Origin: Bradyrhizobium campsiandrae
GTDB lineage: Bacteria; Pseudomonadota; Alphaproteobacteria; Rhizobiales; Xanthobacteraceae
Assembly (NCBI RefSeq): GCF_014529705.1
Contig: NZ_JAANIH010000012.1
Location: forward strand, 101,900-165,899
DNA: 64,000 nt
Reading direction: 5' to 3'
Made by a program: the position numbers and the translations under genes. Below are positions 19,560 to 28,110 of the stretch, one piece after another. The notes under the pieces were generated by a model that was not told the DNA's origin, made no database searches, and saw only the letters and a list, made by a program, of their open reading frames with translations. Each line of letters opens with the position of its first letter. The stretch's first letter is position 1.

Positions 19560-21101
19560 ATGCATCCAGATCCCTCACGCTCCCAGCTCAAAATACGCCG
19601 TGTCCATCTCGATACGGGCCGCGAGAACGTCGTCGTCGTTTCCAGGCGGTCAAAGGCGCTGCGCGCGGACATCTTTCGCGGCTTCAGCCGCGTCGAGCTG
19701 CGTCTCGACGACAAGACGCTGCTGGCGACGCTCCTGATCACCGATGACGATGCATTGGCGGCACCCGACGAGATCGGCCTCTCCGAGCCTGCCTTCCGCC
19801 GCTTCGCCAAGCCGGTCGGCACCCCGGTCACGGTCGCGCCGGCCTCGCCTCCGGAAAGTCTCGAAGCCGTACGCGCCAAGATCCGCGGCCAAACACTCGA
19901 CCAGGCGCAGATCGGCGCGATCATCAACGACCTCGCACATTTTCGCTATTCCGACATGGAGATCGCCGCCTTCCTGATCGGCTCGGCGAGCTTCATCACC
20001 AGTGACGAGCTCCTCGCGCTGACCGGCGCCATGGCCCAGGCCGGCACCCAGCTGGTGTGGCCGGACCCGGTCGTGGTCGACAAGCACTGCATCGGCGGCA
20101 TTCCCGGCAACCGCACCTCGATGGTCGTGGTACCGATCGTCGCCGCTCATGGTTTGCCGATCCCGAAGACCTCCTCGCGCGCCATCACCTCGCCGGCCGG
20201 AACGGCCGACACGATGGAGGTGCTGGCGCGGGTGAATGTCGGCGTGGAGGAGATGAAGTCGATCGTCTCGTCCTGCAACGGGTGCCTGATCTGGGGCGGG
20301 CATGTGAACCTGTCGCCCGCCGACGACGTCCTGATCTCGGTCGAGCGCCCGCTCAGCCTGGACACCCGCGAGCAGATGGTCGCCTCGATCATGTCGAAGA
20401 AGATCGCCGCGGGCTCGACGCACCTGTTGATCGACATCCCGGTCGGACCGACCGCGAAAGTCACCACGGCCGTCGAGGCGATGCGGCTGCGCAAGCTGTT
20501 CGAATTCGTCGGCGACCGGTTCGGCCGCGCGGTCGAGGTGATCACCACCGACGGCCGCCAGCCGATCGGCAACGGCATCGGCCCCGTGCTCGAGGCCAAC
20601 GACGTCATGGCCGTGCTCGGCAACGAAACGGATGCGCCGCGCGATCTGCGCGAGAAGTCGCTGCGGCTCGCCGCGCATTTGCTCGAATACGACCCGAAGC
20701 TGCGCGGCGACGCCGGCTATGCACGCGCCCGCGAGCTGCTCGAGAGCGGCGCCGCTTTGAAACAGATGCAGAAGATCATCGACGCCCAGGGGCCATCGAA
20801 ATGCAGCACCGAGCTCGGACCCAGCAGTTTCGACGTCAAGGCGGCGCATGACGGGGTGGTGTCCGCGATCGACTGCCTGCGCCTGAACCGCCTCGCCCGC
20901 ACCGCCGGTGCTCCGCTCGACAAGGGCGCCGGCATTCGCCTGTTCAAGAAGATCGGCGACCGCGTCGAGCAGGGCGAGCCGCTCTATCGCGTCTACACGT
21001 TCGACGGCCCGGAGCATGATCTGGCCGCGTCTGCCGCCCAGCGGGAGACCGGCTACGTCCTCAACGGTCATGAGGTTCTCCAGACCAGGGCGCAGTCGTG
21101 A
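19560..21101 (+). CDS. AMP/thymidine phosphorylase, type 2 (DeoA-like)
   Basis: Nucleoside or nucleoside-monophosphate phosphorylase of 513 residues. It has the extra N-terminal domain (about 90 residues) found in archaeal AMP phosphorylase rather than the shorter classical DeoA. Family motifs are [34 protein letters not shown] and the C-terminal alpha/beta hammerhead ([20 protein letters not shown]). Bacterial members are annotated as putative thymidine phosphorylase, but the architecture matches enzymes that split AMP, CMP or UMP with phosphate to ribose 1,5-bisphosphate. Its TGA overlaps the GTG of the next gene by four bases. Substrate is inferred. Confidence 0.88.
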   Translation: MHPDPSRSQLKIRRVHLDTGRENVVVVSRRSKALRADIFRGFSRVELRLDDKTLLATLLITDDDALAAPDEIGLSEPAFRRFAKPVGTPVTVAPASPPESLEAVRAKIRGQTLDQAQIGAIINDLAHFRYSDMEIAAFLIGSASFITSDELLALTGAMAQAGTQLVWPDPVVVDKHCIGGIPGNRTSMVVVPIVAAHGLPIPKTSSRAITSPAGTADTMEVLARVNVGVEEMKSIVSSCNGCLIWGGHVNLSPADDVLISVERPLSLDTREQMVASIMSKKIAAGSTHLLIDIPVGPTAKVTTAVEAMRLRKLFEFVGDRFGRAVEVITTDGRQPIGNGIGPVLEANDVMAVLGNETDAPRDLREKSLRLAAHLLEYDPKLRGDAGYARARELLESGAALKQMQKIIDAQGPSKCSTELGPSSFDVKAAHDGVVSAIDCLRLNRLARTAGAPLDKGAGIRLFKKIGDRVEQGEPLYRVYTFDGPEHDLAASAAQRETGYVLNGHEVLQTRAQS

Positions 21102-22018
21102 AGACCATCGCGCTTCAAACCCTGCCCTCCGGCGCCACTGCCGCGAAACGGCTGGCGGCACGGCTTGAGCTCCCCTGCGACGAGATCGCCCTGAACCGCT
21201 TTCCGGACGGCGAACTCCGCGTGACCGTCGCGCCTCCTGCAGACACCACCATCCTCTATGCGCCGCTCGATCACCCCAACGACAAGCTGATCGCCCTGCT
21301 GTTCGCCGCGGAGGCGCTGCGGCGCGGCGGCGCCCGGCGGTTGGTGCTGGTTGCCCCCTATCTCTGCTACATGCGGCAGGACACCGCGTTTCATCCAGGC
21401 GAAGCCATCAGCCAGCGCGCCATGGGCCGTCTGCTTACGACGCTCGTGGACCGAATCGTCACGGTGGACGCCCACTTGCACCGTTCTCCCGACATAAAGT
21501 CCGTGTTTCCAGGCATCGAGGCGGAGAACCTGTCCGCGATGCCGGCGATCGCGGATGCGCTTGCCGCCGGCGGCATCGATTCCGAAACCGTCGCGATCGG
21601 TCCCGACGCGGAGTCCGAGCCCTGGGTCAGGGACCTCGCGGCGCGGCTCGGCCTGCAGCACACCGTCGCGCGCAAGGCGCGGCATGGCGATCGCGCCGTG
21701 GAGATTGAGTTTGCCGATCCCACGCTGCTGCGGGGCCGGCCGGCGCTGATGATCGACGACATCGTGTCGTCGGGGACCACGCTGATGGTCGCCGCGAGGA
21801 CGCTGCGGGCGATCGGCGCCACCGCCGTCGATGCCGTCGTGACGCATGCGCTGTTTCCTGCCGCAATGGTTGCCGCATTCACCGACGCCGGCATCCGTTC
21901 AATCCGTTCGACCGACAGCGTGCCGCATCCAACCAACGCGATCACGCTCGAAGAGACGCTCGCGATGGCCTTGTGGCCCGAGCTCAGCACGACACATTCG
22001 CCGGAGACGACAAGATGA
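21098..22018 (+). CDS. Ribose-phosphate pyrophosphokinase (PRPP synthetase-like)
   Basis: 306-residue member of the PRPP synthetase family, with two phosphoribosyltransferase-like domains. Seen are [11 protein letters not shown] near the start, the ATP region [18 protein letters not shown], the divalent-metal site VDAHLHRS in place of the usual DLHAxQIQ, and the PRPP loop [11 protein letters not shown]. Several active-site positions differ from the housekeeping Prs, and the protein sits in a catabolic-looking operon, so it is probably a paralogue with a dedicated role. Starts at GTG within the phosphorylase stop; its stop overlaps the next ATG. Confidence 0.85.
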   Translation: MKTIALQTLPSGATAAKRLAARLELPCDEIALNRFPDGELRVTVAPPADTTILYAPLDHPNDKLIALLFAAEALRRGGARRLVLVAPYLCYMRQDTAFHPGEAISQRAMGRLLTTLVDRIVTVDAHLHRSPDIKSVFPGIEAENLSAMPAIADALAAGGIDSETVAIGPDAESEPWVRDLAARLGLQHTVARKARHGDRAVEIEFADPTLLRGRPALMIDDIVSSGTTLMVAARTLRAIGATAVDAVVTHALFPAAMVAAFTDAGIRSIRSTDSVPHPTNAITLEETLAMALWPELSTTHSPETTR

Positions 22019-23610
22019 GCATCACCGTTCGCTTCTGCGGGGCCGCCCGCACCGTGACCGGCTCCAGCTATCTGTTCCAGACTGCCGCCGGCGCCTTCCT
22101 GGTCGATTGCGGCCTGTTCCAGGGGCCGAAGACGCTCAAGGAGCTCAATTACGGCGCCTTCCCTTTCCGTCCCGCCAACATCCGGGCAGTCTTGCTCACG
22201 CACGCCCATATCGACCACAGCGGATTGCTGCCGAAGCTCGTGCGCGAAGGATTTGCGGGGCCGATCCTGGCGACGCGGGGCACGATCGACCTCTGCTCCT
22301 ACATGCTGCCGGACGCGGGCAGCATCCAGGAGTCCGAAGTCGCCCAGCTCAACCGGCGCAACAAGGCACGCGGCCGCCAGGAGGTGCAGCCGATCTACAC
22401 GCAGGCCGACGCGGTGGCATCGCTGCAATCGTTTCGCCCGGTCGACTACGAGCGCTGGACGCCCGTGATTCCGGGGGTCCGCGCGCGCTACTGGAACGCC
22501 GGCCATTTGCTCGGCTCCGCCTCGATCGAGCTCGAGATCGCCGAGCAAGGCGCGCCGCGTCCGCTTCGCGTGCTGCTGTCCGGCGACGTCGGACCCGAGG
22601 CAAAGCTGCTGCAGCCCGACCCCGAAGCGCCTGTTGACCTCGACTATGTGATCTCCGAATCCACTTATGGCGACCGCGTCCGCGCCGCCACGACGCCTGC
22701 TCTGCGCCGGCAGCACCTCGCCGCCGAGGTGCGCGATGCGGCGGCGGCCGGGGGCGCGCTGCTGATCCCCGCCTTTGCGGTCGAGCGTACGCAGGAGCTG
22801 ATCGTCGATCTCGTCGATCTGATGGAGCATGGCGAGATTCCGACCGCGCCGATCTTCCTCGATTCCCCGCTGGCGATCCGCGCCACCGAAGTGTTTCGCC
22901 GGCACGCCGCGAGCCTCGACCCCTCGGTCGACGCCGAACGCCTGCTCAACTCCCCACATCTCAAATTCACCGAGACCGCGGAGGAGAGCAAGGCGATCAT
23001 GCGCCTCAGTGGATTCCACATCATCATCGCGGCAAGCGGCATGTGCGATGCCGGCCGCATCCGCCATCACCTGAAACGCTGGCTGTGGAACGAGCGCGCG
23101 ACCGTGCTGCTCGCCGGCTTCCAGGCCAACGGCACGCTCGGCCGTTTCCTGCAGAACGGCGCCAAGGCGGTGCGGATCCAGGGCGAGGAAATCAGGGTCG
23201 CCGCGCGAATCCGCATGATCGACGAATATTCCGGTCACGCCGACGGCGCCGGCATGGCTGGCTGGATCGCGGCGCGCCGCCCCATCGCCCGCGGGCTGTT
23301 CCTGGCCCACGGCGAGGAGAACGCCATCGCGGGCCTTGCCGAACGCGTCGCCGAACGCATCATTCCGGCGGCGAAGGTCTACCAGCCGATGCTGGACGAC
23401 ATCTATGAGCTCGCGGCTGCCGAACCGCGGATGATCGATGTCGATCATCGTCGGCGGCTCGCGCCTGAGGCCGTGACGCATCTTGACTGGCACAACGAGA
23501 TGTCCGAGCTGACGCTCGACATCAACGACAGGCTTGCTGCGGCCGCCGACGATCGTGCCCGCGGCGTCATCATTCGGAGACTGCAGCGGGCGTTGCAGGA
23601 GAATGGATAG
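22015..23610 (+). CDS. Beta-CASP metallo-beta-lactamase (RNA-processing exonuclease-like)
   Basis: 531-residue protein of the CPSF/YSH1-like beta-CASP group. Metal motif HAHIDH at residues 63-68, then GHLLGSASIEL, the acidic motif SGDVGPE, and beta-CASP elements including IPAFAVERTQELI, ASGMCDAGRI and DEYSGHADGAGM, and the C-terminal histidine in FLAHGEE. These are hydrolases of RNA. The ATG overlaps the preceding TGA by four bases, so phosphorylase, PRPP synthetase and this nuclease are made together, suggesting RNA breakdown linked to ribose-phosphate recovery. Confidence 0.9.
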   Translation: MSITVRFCGAARTVTGSSYLFQTAAGAFLVDCGLFQGPKTLKELNYGAFPFRPANIRAVLLTHAHIDHSGLLPKLVREGFAGPILATRGTIDLCSYMLPDAGSIQESEVAQLNRRNKARGRQEVQPIYTQADAVASLQSFRPVDYERWTPVIPGVRARYWNAGHLLGSASIELEIAEQGAPRPLRVLLSGDVGPEAKLLQPDPEAPVDLDYVISESTYGDRVRAATTPALRRQHLAAEVRDAAAAGGALLIPAFAVERTQELIVDLVDLMEHGEIPTAPIFLDSPLAIRATEVFRRHAASLDPSVDAERLLNSPHLKFTETAEESKAIMRLSGFHIIIAASGMCDAGRIRHHLKRWLWNERATVLLAGFQANGTLGRFLQNGAKAVRIQGEEIRVAARIRMIDEYSGHADGAGMAGWIAARRPIARGLFLAHGEENAIAGLAERVAERIIPAAKVYQPMLDDIYELAAAEPRMIDVDHRRRLAPEAVTHLDWHNEMSELTLDINDRLAAAADDRARGVIIRRLQRALQENG

Positions 23611-23776
23611 AGGCCGCTCGACGCATTGAGAGCCGCGAACTCCTCCTCGATCGTGGTCGCGAGCGGTCGCCCCTATTTTCGTCAACTTTGACGGCCATGT
23701 CAGTATTGATATTCTCCACCTCTGGCGTGAAAAGCCTTACTGTCAATCGTTGACCAAAACCGCTTGATGGACGCCG

Positions 23777-24205
23777 ATGAGACGCGCGACGCTGTTAGCT
23801 CTTGGCCTCATGTTGATTGGCACCTCCTTGCCGGACGACGCGCGAGCTCAGAATTCCGCCACGCCGCCGGTCTCGCTCGCCCCACCCAATGCAGCTGCGC
23901 CGCATGCGAACGCCAAGAAATCCAAGCCCAAGGGTCAACCGGCCCTGGTGACCAGCGATAGAGCGCCGGCAGCCGGCATGGAGCCGTCGCCGCCTGTGAT
24001 CGGTGCCCCTGCGGCGATGCCGAACCCGGCCGCCGACTACGACGGCTTCAGCGCCAGTACGGACGACAATGACGCACCCAGCCAGGTGACGCCGCCTGCA
24101 AGGTCCCGCGCCGCGAAGGACTCCGGCCTCGATGCGCAGACATTGGTCGATCAGGAAGACGAGGCGCTGAAGCGCAAGCTGACGATCTGCAAGAGCTGCA
24201 AATAG
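23777..24205 (+). CDS. Exported hypothetical protein, Ala/Pro rich
   Basis: 142 residues with a clear signal peptide (MRRATLLALGLMLIGTSLPDDARA, cleavage likely after ARA), then a low-complexity Pro/Ala/Ser periplasmic segment. The short C-terminal helical end finishes KRKLTICKSCK, leaving two cysteines two residues apart at the very end. No domain recognised. Alone, between the beta-CASP gene and the ThDP enzyme gene. Confidence 0.65.
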   Translation: MRRATLLALGLMLIGTSLPDDARAQNSATPPVSLAPPNAAAPHANAKKSKPKGQPALVTSDRAPAAGMEPSPPVIGAPAAMPNPAADYDGFSASTDDNDAPSQVTPPARSRAAKDSGLDAQTLVDQEDEALKRKLTICKSCK

Positions 24206-24328
24206 GAAGCCCGGCAGCTCGCTGCATAGCTGACTGTCACTTGCTCACGCTTTACCCTTCCCCAATTTCCTGATCCTCTCTCCTTCAATCGGCCGGACCA
24301 ACCGGCCTGCCTCAGGGAGAGAGACGCC

Positions 24329-25963
24329 ATGAAGCTCGGCACCGCCATTGCGGAAATCATGCGGCGCGAGGGTATCGAGATCCTCTGCGGTTATCCCGTC
24401 AATCATCTGATCGAGCATGCGGCAAAGGCCGAGATCCGGCCCGTGATGGTGCGGCAGGAGCGCGTCGGCCTGCACATGGCGGACGCGATCTCGCGGGTGA
24501 CGTCGGGACGCACGATCGGCGCGTTCTGCATGCAGCACGGCCCCGGGGCGGAGAACGCGATGGGCGGCGTCGCGCAGTGCTTTGGCGAGTCCGTGCCGGT
24601 CCTGGTGCTGCCGATGGGCTATCAGCGCAGGCTTGCCCATATCGAGCCGAACTTCAATTCCAGCGAGGCGATGAAGCCGTTTGCGAAATCGTCCGAGCCG
24701 ATCATCCTCGCCGCCGAGGTCGCCAACATCTTTCGACGCGCCTTCACCAGGTTGAAGAATGGCCGCGGCGGGCCCGTCATCGTCGAGATCCCCTCCGACA
24801 TGTGGAACGAGGAGGTGCCGGAACCGCTGAGCTACACGCCGGTGCTGCGCACCCGCTATGGCGCCGACCCGGTGCATGTGAAAGAAGCGGCGAGCCTGCT
24901 CGTCAGCGCGAAGCGTCCGGTGATCTATGCCGGCCAGGGCGTGCATTATGCGCAGGCCTGGCCGCAGTTGAAGCGGCTTGCGGAGCGGCTCGCCATCCCT
25001 GTCGCCACCAGTCTCGGCGGCAAATCGTCATTCCCGGAGACGCATCCGCTGTCGCTCGGCTCCGGCGGCCTCGCAGTGCCGCGCGCGGTGCCGAAATTCC
25101 TTGAAGAGGCCGACGTCATCTTTGGCATCGGCTGCTCCTTCACCGAGACCAGCTTCGGCATCGCAATGCCAAAGGGCAAGGCCATCATCCACTCGACGCT
25201 CGATCCGAACCATCTCAACAAGGATGTCGAGGTTGGAATCGGCCTCGTCGGCGACGCCGGCCTCGTGCTCGATGCCCTGCTGGAGGAGGTCAACAAGACC
25301 GTCACCGCCGATCGCGATGCGTCGGCCGTGGCTGCCGAAATCGCGGCCTCGCACAAGGAGTGGCTGGCGAAATGGATGCCGAAACTCACCAGCAAAGATG
25401 CGCCGCTCAATCCCTATCGCGTGCTGTGGGATCTCCAGCACACCGTCGACATCGACAACACCATCATCACCCATGATGCCGGCAGCCCGCGCGATCAGCT
25501 CTCGCCGTTCTGGAAGGCGGTGACGCCGCTCTCCTATCTCGGCTGGGGCAAGACAACGCAGCTCGGTTATGGCTTGGGGCTTGCAATGGGTGCCAAGCTC
25601 GCCAAACCAGACAAGCTCTGCATCAATGTCTGGGGCGATGCGGCGATCGGATTCACCGGCATGGATTTCGAGACCGCGGTGCGCGAGCGCATCCCGATCA
25701 TGTCGATCCTGCTCAACAATTTCTCGATGGCGATCGAATTGAAGGTGATGCCGATCTCGACCGAGAAATATCGTTCAACCGATATCTCGGGCGACTATGC
25801 CGCGATGGCACGCGCTTTCGGCGGCTATGGCGAGCGGGTGACGAGGCCTGAGGACATCGTTCCCGCCATCAAGCGCGGCATCCAGAAGACCAGGGAAGGC
25901 GTGCCGGTGCTGCTGGAATTCATCACCAGCAAGGAGACCGAGGTGTCGCGCCCGGGCACCTGA
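24329..25963 (+). CDS. Thiamine-diphosphate-dependent enzyme of the acetolactate synthase type
   Basis: 544 residues with the three-domain ThDP layout. The N-terminal domain has catalytic Glu in VMVRQERVGLHMADAISRV; the central domain is Rossmann-like; the C-terminal ThDP/Mg motif starts WGDAAIGF at W435-G436-D437 and ends at LLNN (463-464). The residues differ from IlvB and from pyruvate oxidase enough that the substrate is not predictable; it is annotated in relatives only as ThDP-requiring protein. GGGAGAGAG precedes the ATG. No regulatory small subunit gene is adjacent. Confidence 0.85.
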   Translation: MKLGTAIAEIMRREGIEILCGYPVNHLIEHAAKAEIRPVMVRQERVGLHMADAISRVTSGRTIGAFCMQHGPGAENAMGGVAQCFGESVPVLVLPMGYQRRLAHIEPNFNSSEAMKPFAKSSEPIILAAEVANIFRRAFTRLKNGRGGPVIVEIPSDMWNEEVPEPLSYTPVLRTRYGADPVHVKEAASLLVSAKRPVIYAGQGVHYAQAWPQLKRLAERLAIPVATSLGGKSSFPETHPLSLGSGGLAVPRAVPKFLEEADVIFGIGCSFTETSFGIAMPKGKAIIHSTLDPNHLNKDVEVGIGLVGDAGLVLDALLEEVNKTVTADRDASAVAAEIAASHKEWLAKWMPKLTSKDAPLNPYRVLWDLQHTVDIDNTIITHDAGSPRDQLSPFWKAVTPLSYLGWGKTTQLGYGLGLAMGAKLAKPDKLCINVWGDAAIGFTGMDFETAVRERIPIMSILLNNFSMAIELKVMPISTEKYRSTDISGDYAAMARAFGGYGERVTRPEDIVPAIKRGIQKTREGVPVLLEFITSKETEVSRPGT

Positions 25964-26044
25964 GGCGGGCGCTGGCTCCGCCCGCAGAAGATGTGATAAT
26001 CCGGCCCGGGGCCGCGCCTGCCGCGGCACTCAGCCGGATCGCGA

Positions 26045-28006
26045 ATGACCATCCCATCCAACGACATCGCCGGGATCGACGAGCTCAAGCGGCAATTGCA
26101 GGCGGCGGTCGCCGAGAACGCGCGGCTGCGCGACCGGCAAAATGCCAGCGCCGAGATCTTGCGCACGATCGCCGCGTCCCCGTCGGACGCCCGGCCGGTC
26201 TTCGCGGCGATCGCGTCCAGCTCGAAGCGCCTGCTCGGCGGCTTCTCGGCCACCGTGCTCCAGTTCATCGGTGATGAGTTGCATCTCGTGGCGTTCACGC
26301 CGACCAGCCCGGAAGCGGACGAAGGGCTGAAGGCGTCATTCCCGAGGCGGATCGAGGATTTTCCGACCTTCGCGCTGGTTCGCGGCGGCGAGACGATCCA
26401 GTTTCCCGACACTGAAGCCGCTGACGTCCCGGAGCTGAACCGCGATCTCGCGCGCCTGCGCGGCTTCCGCAGCGTGCTGTTCATGCCGCTGATGAGCCAC
26501 GGCGCCGCGGTCGGCATGATCAGCGTCACGCGCGTTGAACCCGGCGCGTTCGCGCCCGACCTGGTGCAGCTGCTTCACACCTTTGCCGACCAGGCCGTGA
26601 TCGCGATCGAGAATGCGAACCTGTTCAAAGAAACGAAGGAGACGCTGGAGCGCCAGATCGCCACGGCGGACATCTTGAAGGTGATGGCGGCCTCGCCCTC
26701 CGACATGCAGCCGGTGTTCGACGCCATCGCCGCCAATGCCAACCGGCTGATCGGCGGCTACTCCACCGCGGTGCTGCGCTACATCGACGGCGCCGCGCAC
26801 CTTGCGGCCTTCACGCCTGGAGATCGCGAGGGCGACCGCGTGCTGCAAGCGTCGTTCCCGATGCCGTTCGCACAGTTTCCGGCCTACCAACTCACCGCCA
26901 ACGGTGAATCGGCGCAACTGCCCGATACCGAGCTCGAACCGGCCGCGCGCGACATCGCCCGCGCCCGCGGCTTCCGAAGCATGCTGTTCACGCCTTTGAT
27001 GAGCGAAGGCGAGGTCAAAGGCGTCATCATCGCGACGCGGCGGACGACGGGAAGCTTCGCCGAGCATCATGTGCGGCTGCTGCAGACGTTCGCCGACCAG
27101 GCCGTGATCGCGGTCAAGAATGTCAGCCTGTTCAATCAGGTGCAGGCCCGCACCATCGAACTCGCCAGATCGCTCGACGACTTACGGGCGGCGCAGGACC
27201 GGTTGGTCCAGACAGAGAAGCTGGCCTCGCTCGGCCAGCTCACCGCCGGCATCGCGCATGAGATCAAGAACCCGCTGAACTTCGTCAACAATTTCGCCGC
27301 GCTCTCCACCGAGCTGACGGACGAGCTGAACGAGACACTTGCACCCGTCCCGCTCACCGACGATGTCCGCAGTGAGGTCAACGAGCTGACCGGGATGCTG
27401 AGGGACAATCTGCAAAAGGTCGTGCAGCAGGGCAGACGCGCCGATTCCATCGTCAGGAACATGCTGCTGCATTCGCGCGAGGGCGGCGGCGAGCATCGCT
27501 TGAGCGACATCAACGTGCTGGTCGAGGAGAGCCTCAACCTCGCCTATCACGGCGTGCTCGCCGAGCAGCCGCAATTCGACGTCACGCTGGCACGCGCCTT
27601 CGATCCGGCGGCCGGTTTGGCCGAACTATTTCCGCAGGAAATCACCCGGGTGCTGCTGAACCTGGTCTCGAACGGGTTTTACGCGGTGGCCGAACGCAAG
27701 GCGGGTGCGGACGCCAGTTACGAGCCGGTCGTGACCGCGGCGACCCACGATCGCGGCAATGCCATTGAAATCCGCATCCGCGACAACGGCACCGGTATTC
27801 CGGACGAGGTGAAGGCGAAGATGTTCAATCCATTCTTCACCACCAAGCCGGCGGGCAAAGGCACCGGCCTCGGGCTGTCGATGAGCCACGACATCGTCGT
27901 GAAGCAGCACGGCGGCACGATCGACGTGGAGACGCGTCCGGGCGAATTCAGCGAATTCATCATCTGCCTGCCGCGCAAGAGCAGCTTCTCGCATGGAGGC
28001 GGCTAG
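26045..28006 (+). CDS. Soluble histidine kinase with two GAF domains
   Basis: 653 residues, no membrane helices. A short coiled coil (about 10-40) leads into GAF 1 (about 40-200) and GAF 2 (about 210-365), which look like a duplication: both contain AASPSD...PVF.AIA and end FADQAVIAI/V.N. A second coiled coil (VQTEKLASLGQLTAGIAHEIKN, H405) is followed by an ATPase domain with RDNGTGIPDE and GKGTGLGLSMS. The linker LAS(L)GQLTAGIAHEIKNPLNFV is typical of NtrY/NtrB-type kinases. No partner regulator is nearby. It starts 81 bases after the ThDP gene and may be cotranscribed. Confidence 0.9.
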   Translation: MTIPSNDIAGIDELKRQLQAAVAENARLRDRQNASAEILRTIAASPSDARPVFAAIASSSKRLLGGFSATVLQFIGDELHLVAFTPTSPEADEGLKASFPRRIEDFPTFALVRGGETIQFPDTEAADVPELNRDLARLRGFRSVLFMPLMSHGAAVGMISVTRVEPGAFAPDLVQLLHTFADQAVIAIENANLFKETKETLERQIATADILKVMAASPSDMQPVFDAIAANANRLIGGYSTAVLRYIDGAAHLAAFTPGDREGDRVLQASFPMPFAQFPAYQLTANGESAQLPDTELEPAARDIARARGFRSMLFTPLMSEGEVKGVIIATRRTTGSFAEHHVRLLQTFADQAVIAVKNVSLFNQVQARTIELARSLDDLRAAQDRLVQTEKLASLGQLTAGIAHEIKNPLNFVNNFAALSTELTDELNETLAPVPLTDDVRSEVNELTGMLRDNLQKVVQQGRRADSIVRNMLLHSREGGGEHRLSDINVLVEESLNLAYHGVLAEQPQFDVTLARAFDPAAGLAELFPQEITRVLLNLVSNGFYAVAERKAGADASYEPVVTAATHDRGNAIEIRIRDNGTGIPDEVKAKMFNPFFTTKPAGKGTGLGLSMSHDIVVKQHGGTIDVETRPGEFSEFIICLPRKSSFSHGGG

Positions 28007-28103
28007 AGCGTTTTCGAGCAAAGTGGCTACCGGTTCGCGTGAAGAAAACGCGTCAAAACAAGAATCCAGGGCCCCGTTCCGATTCCATCGGAACGGAAAC
28101 GGC
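28004..28103. repeat. Dispersed palindromic element at a convergent junction
   Basis: Sequence beginning TAGAGCGTTTTCGAGC, with the GGTTCGCGTGAAGAAAACGCGTCAAAAC block familiar to me as an intergenic repeat in Bradyrhizobium and relatives, followed by a perfect 10-bp stem CCGTTCCGAT/ATCGGAACGG (28074-28083 with 28087-28096, loop TCC). It fills the gap between two convergent genes and could act as a two-way terminator. Confidence 0.6.
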
Positions 28104-28110
28104 TCCAGGC

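Noticed and set aside
21391..23685. 764-codon minus-strand frame across the PRPP and beta-CASP genes
   Set aside because: Antisense of two genes with intact catalytic motifs; high GC removes stops in this frame.
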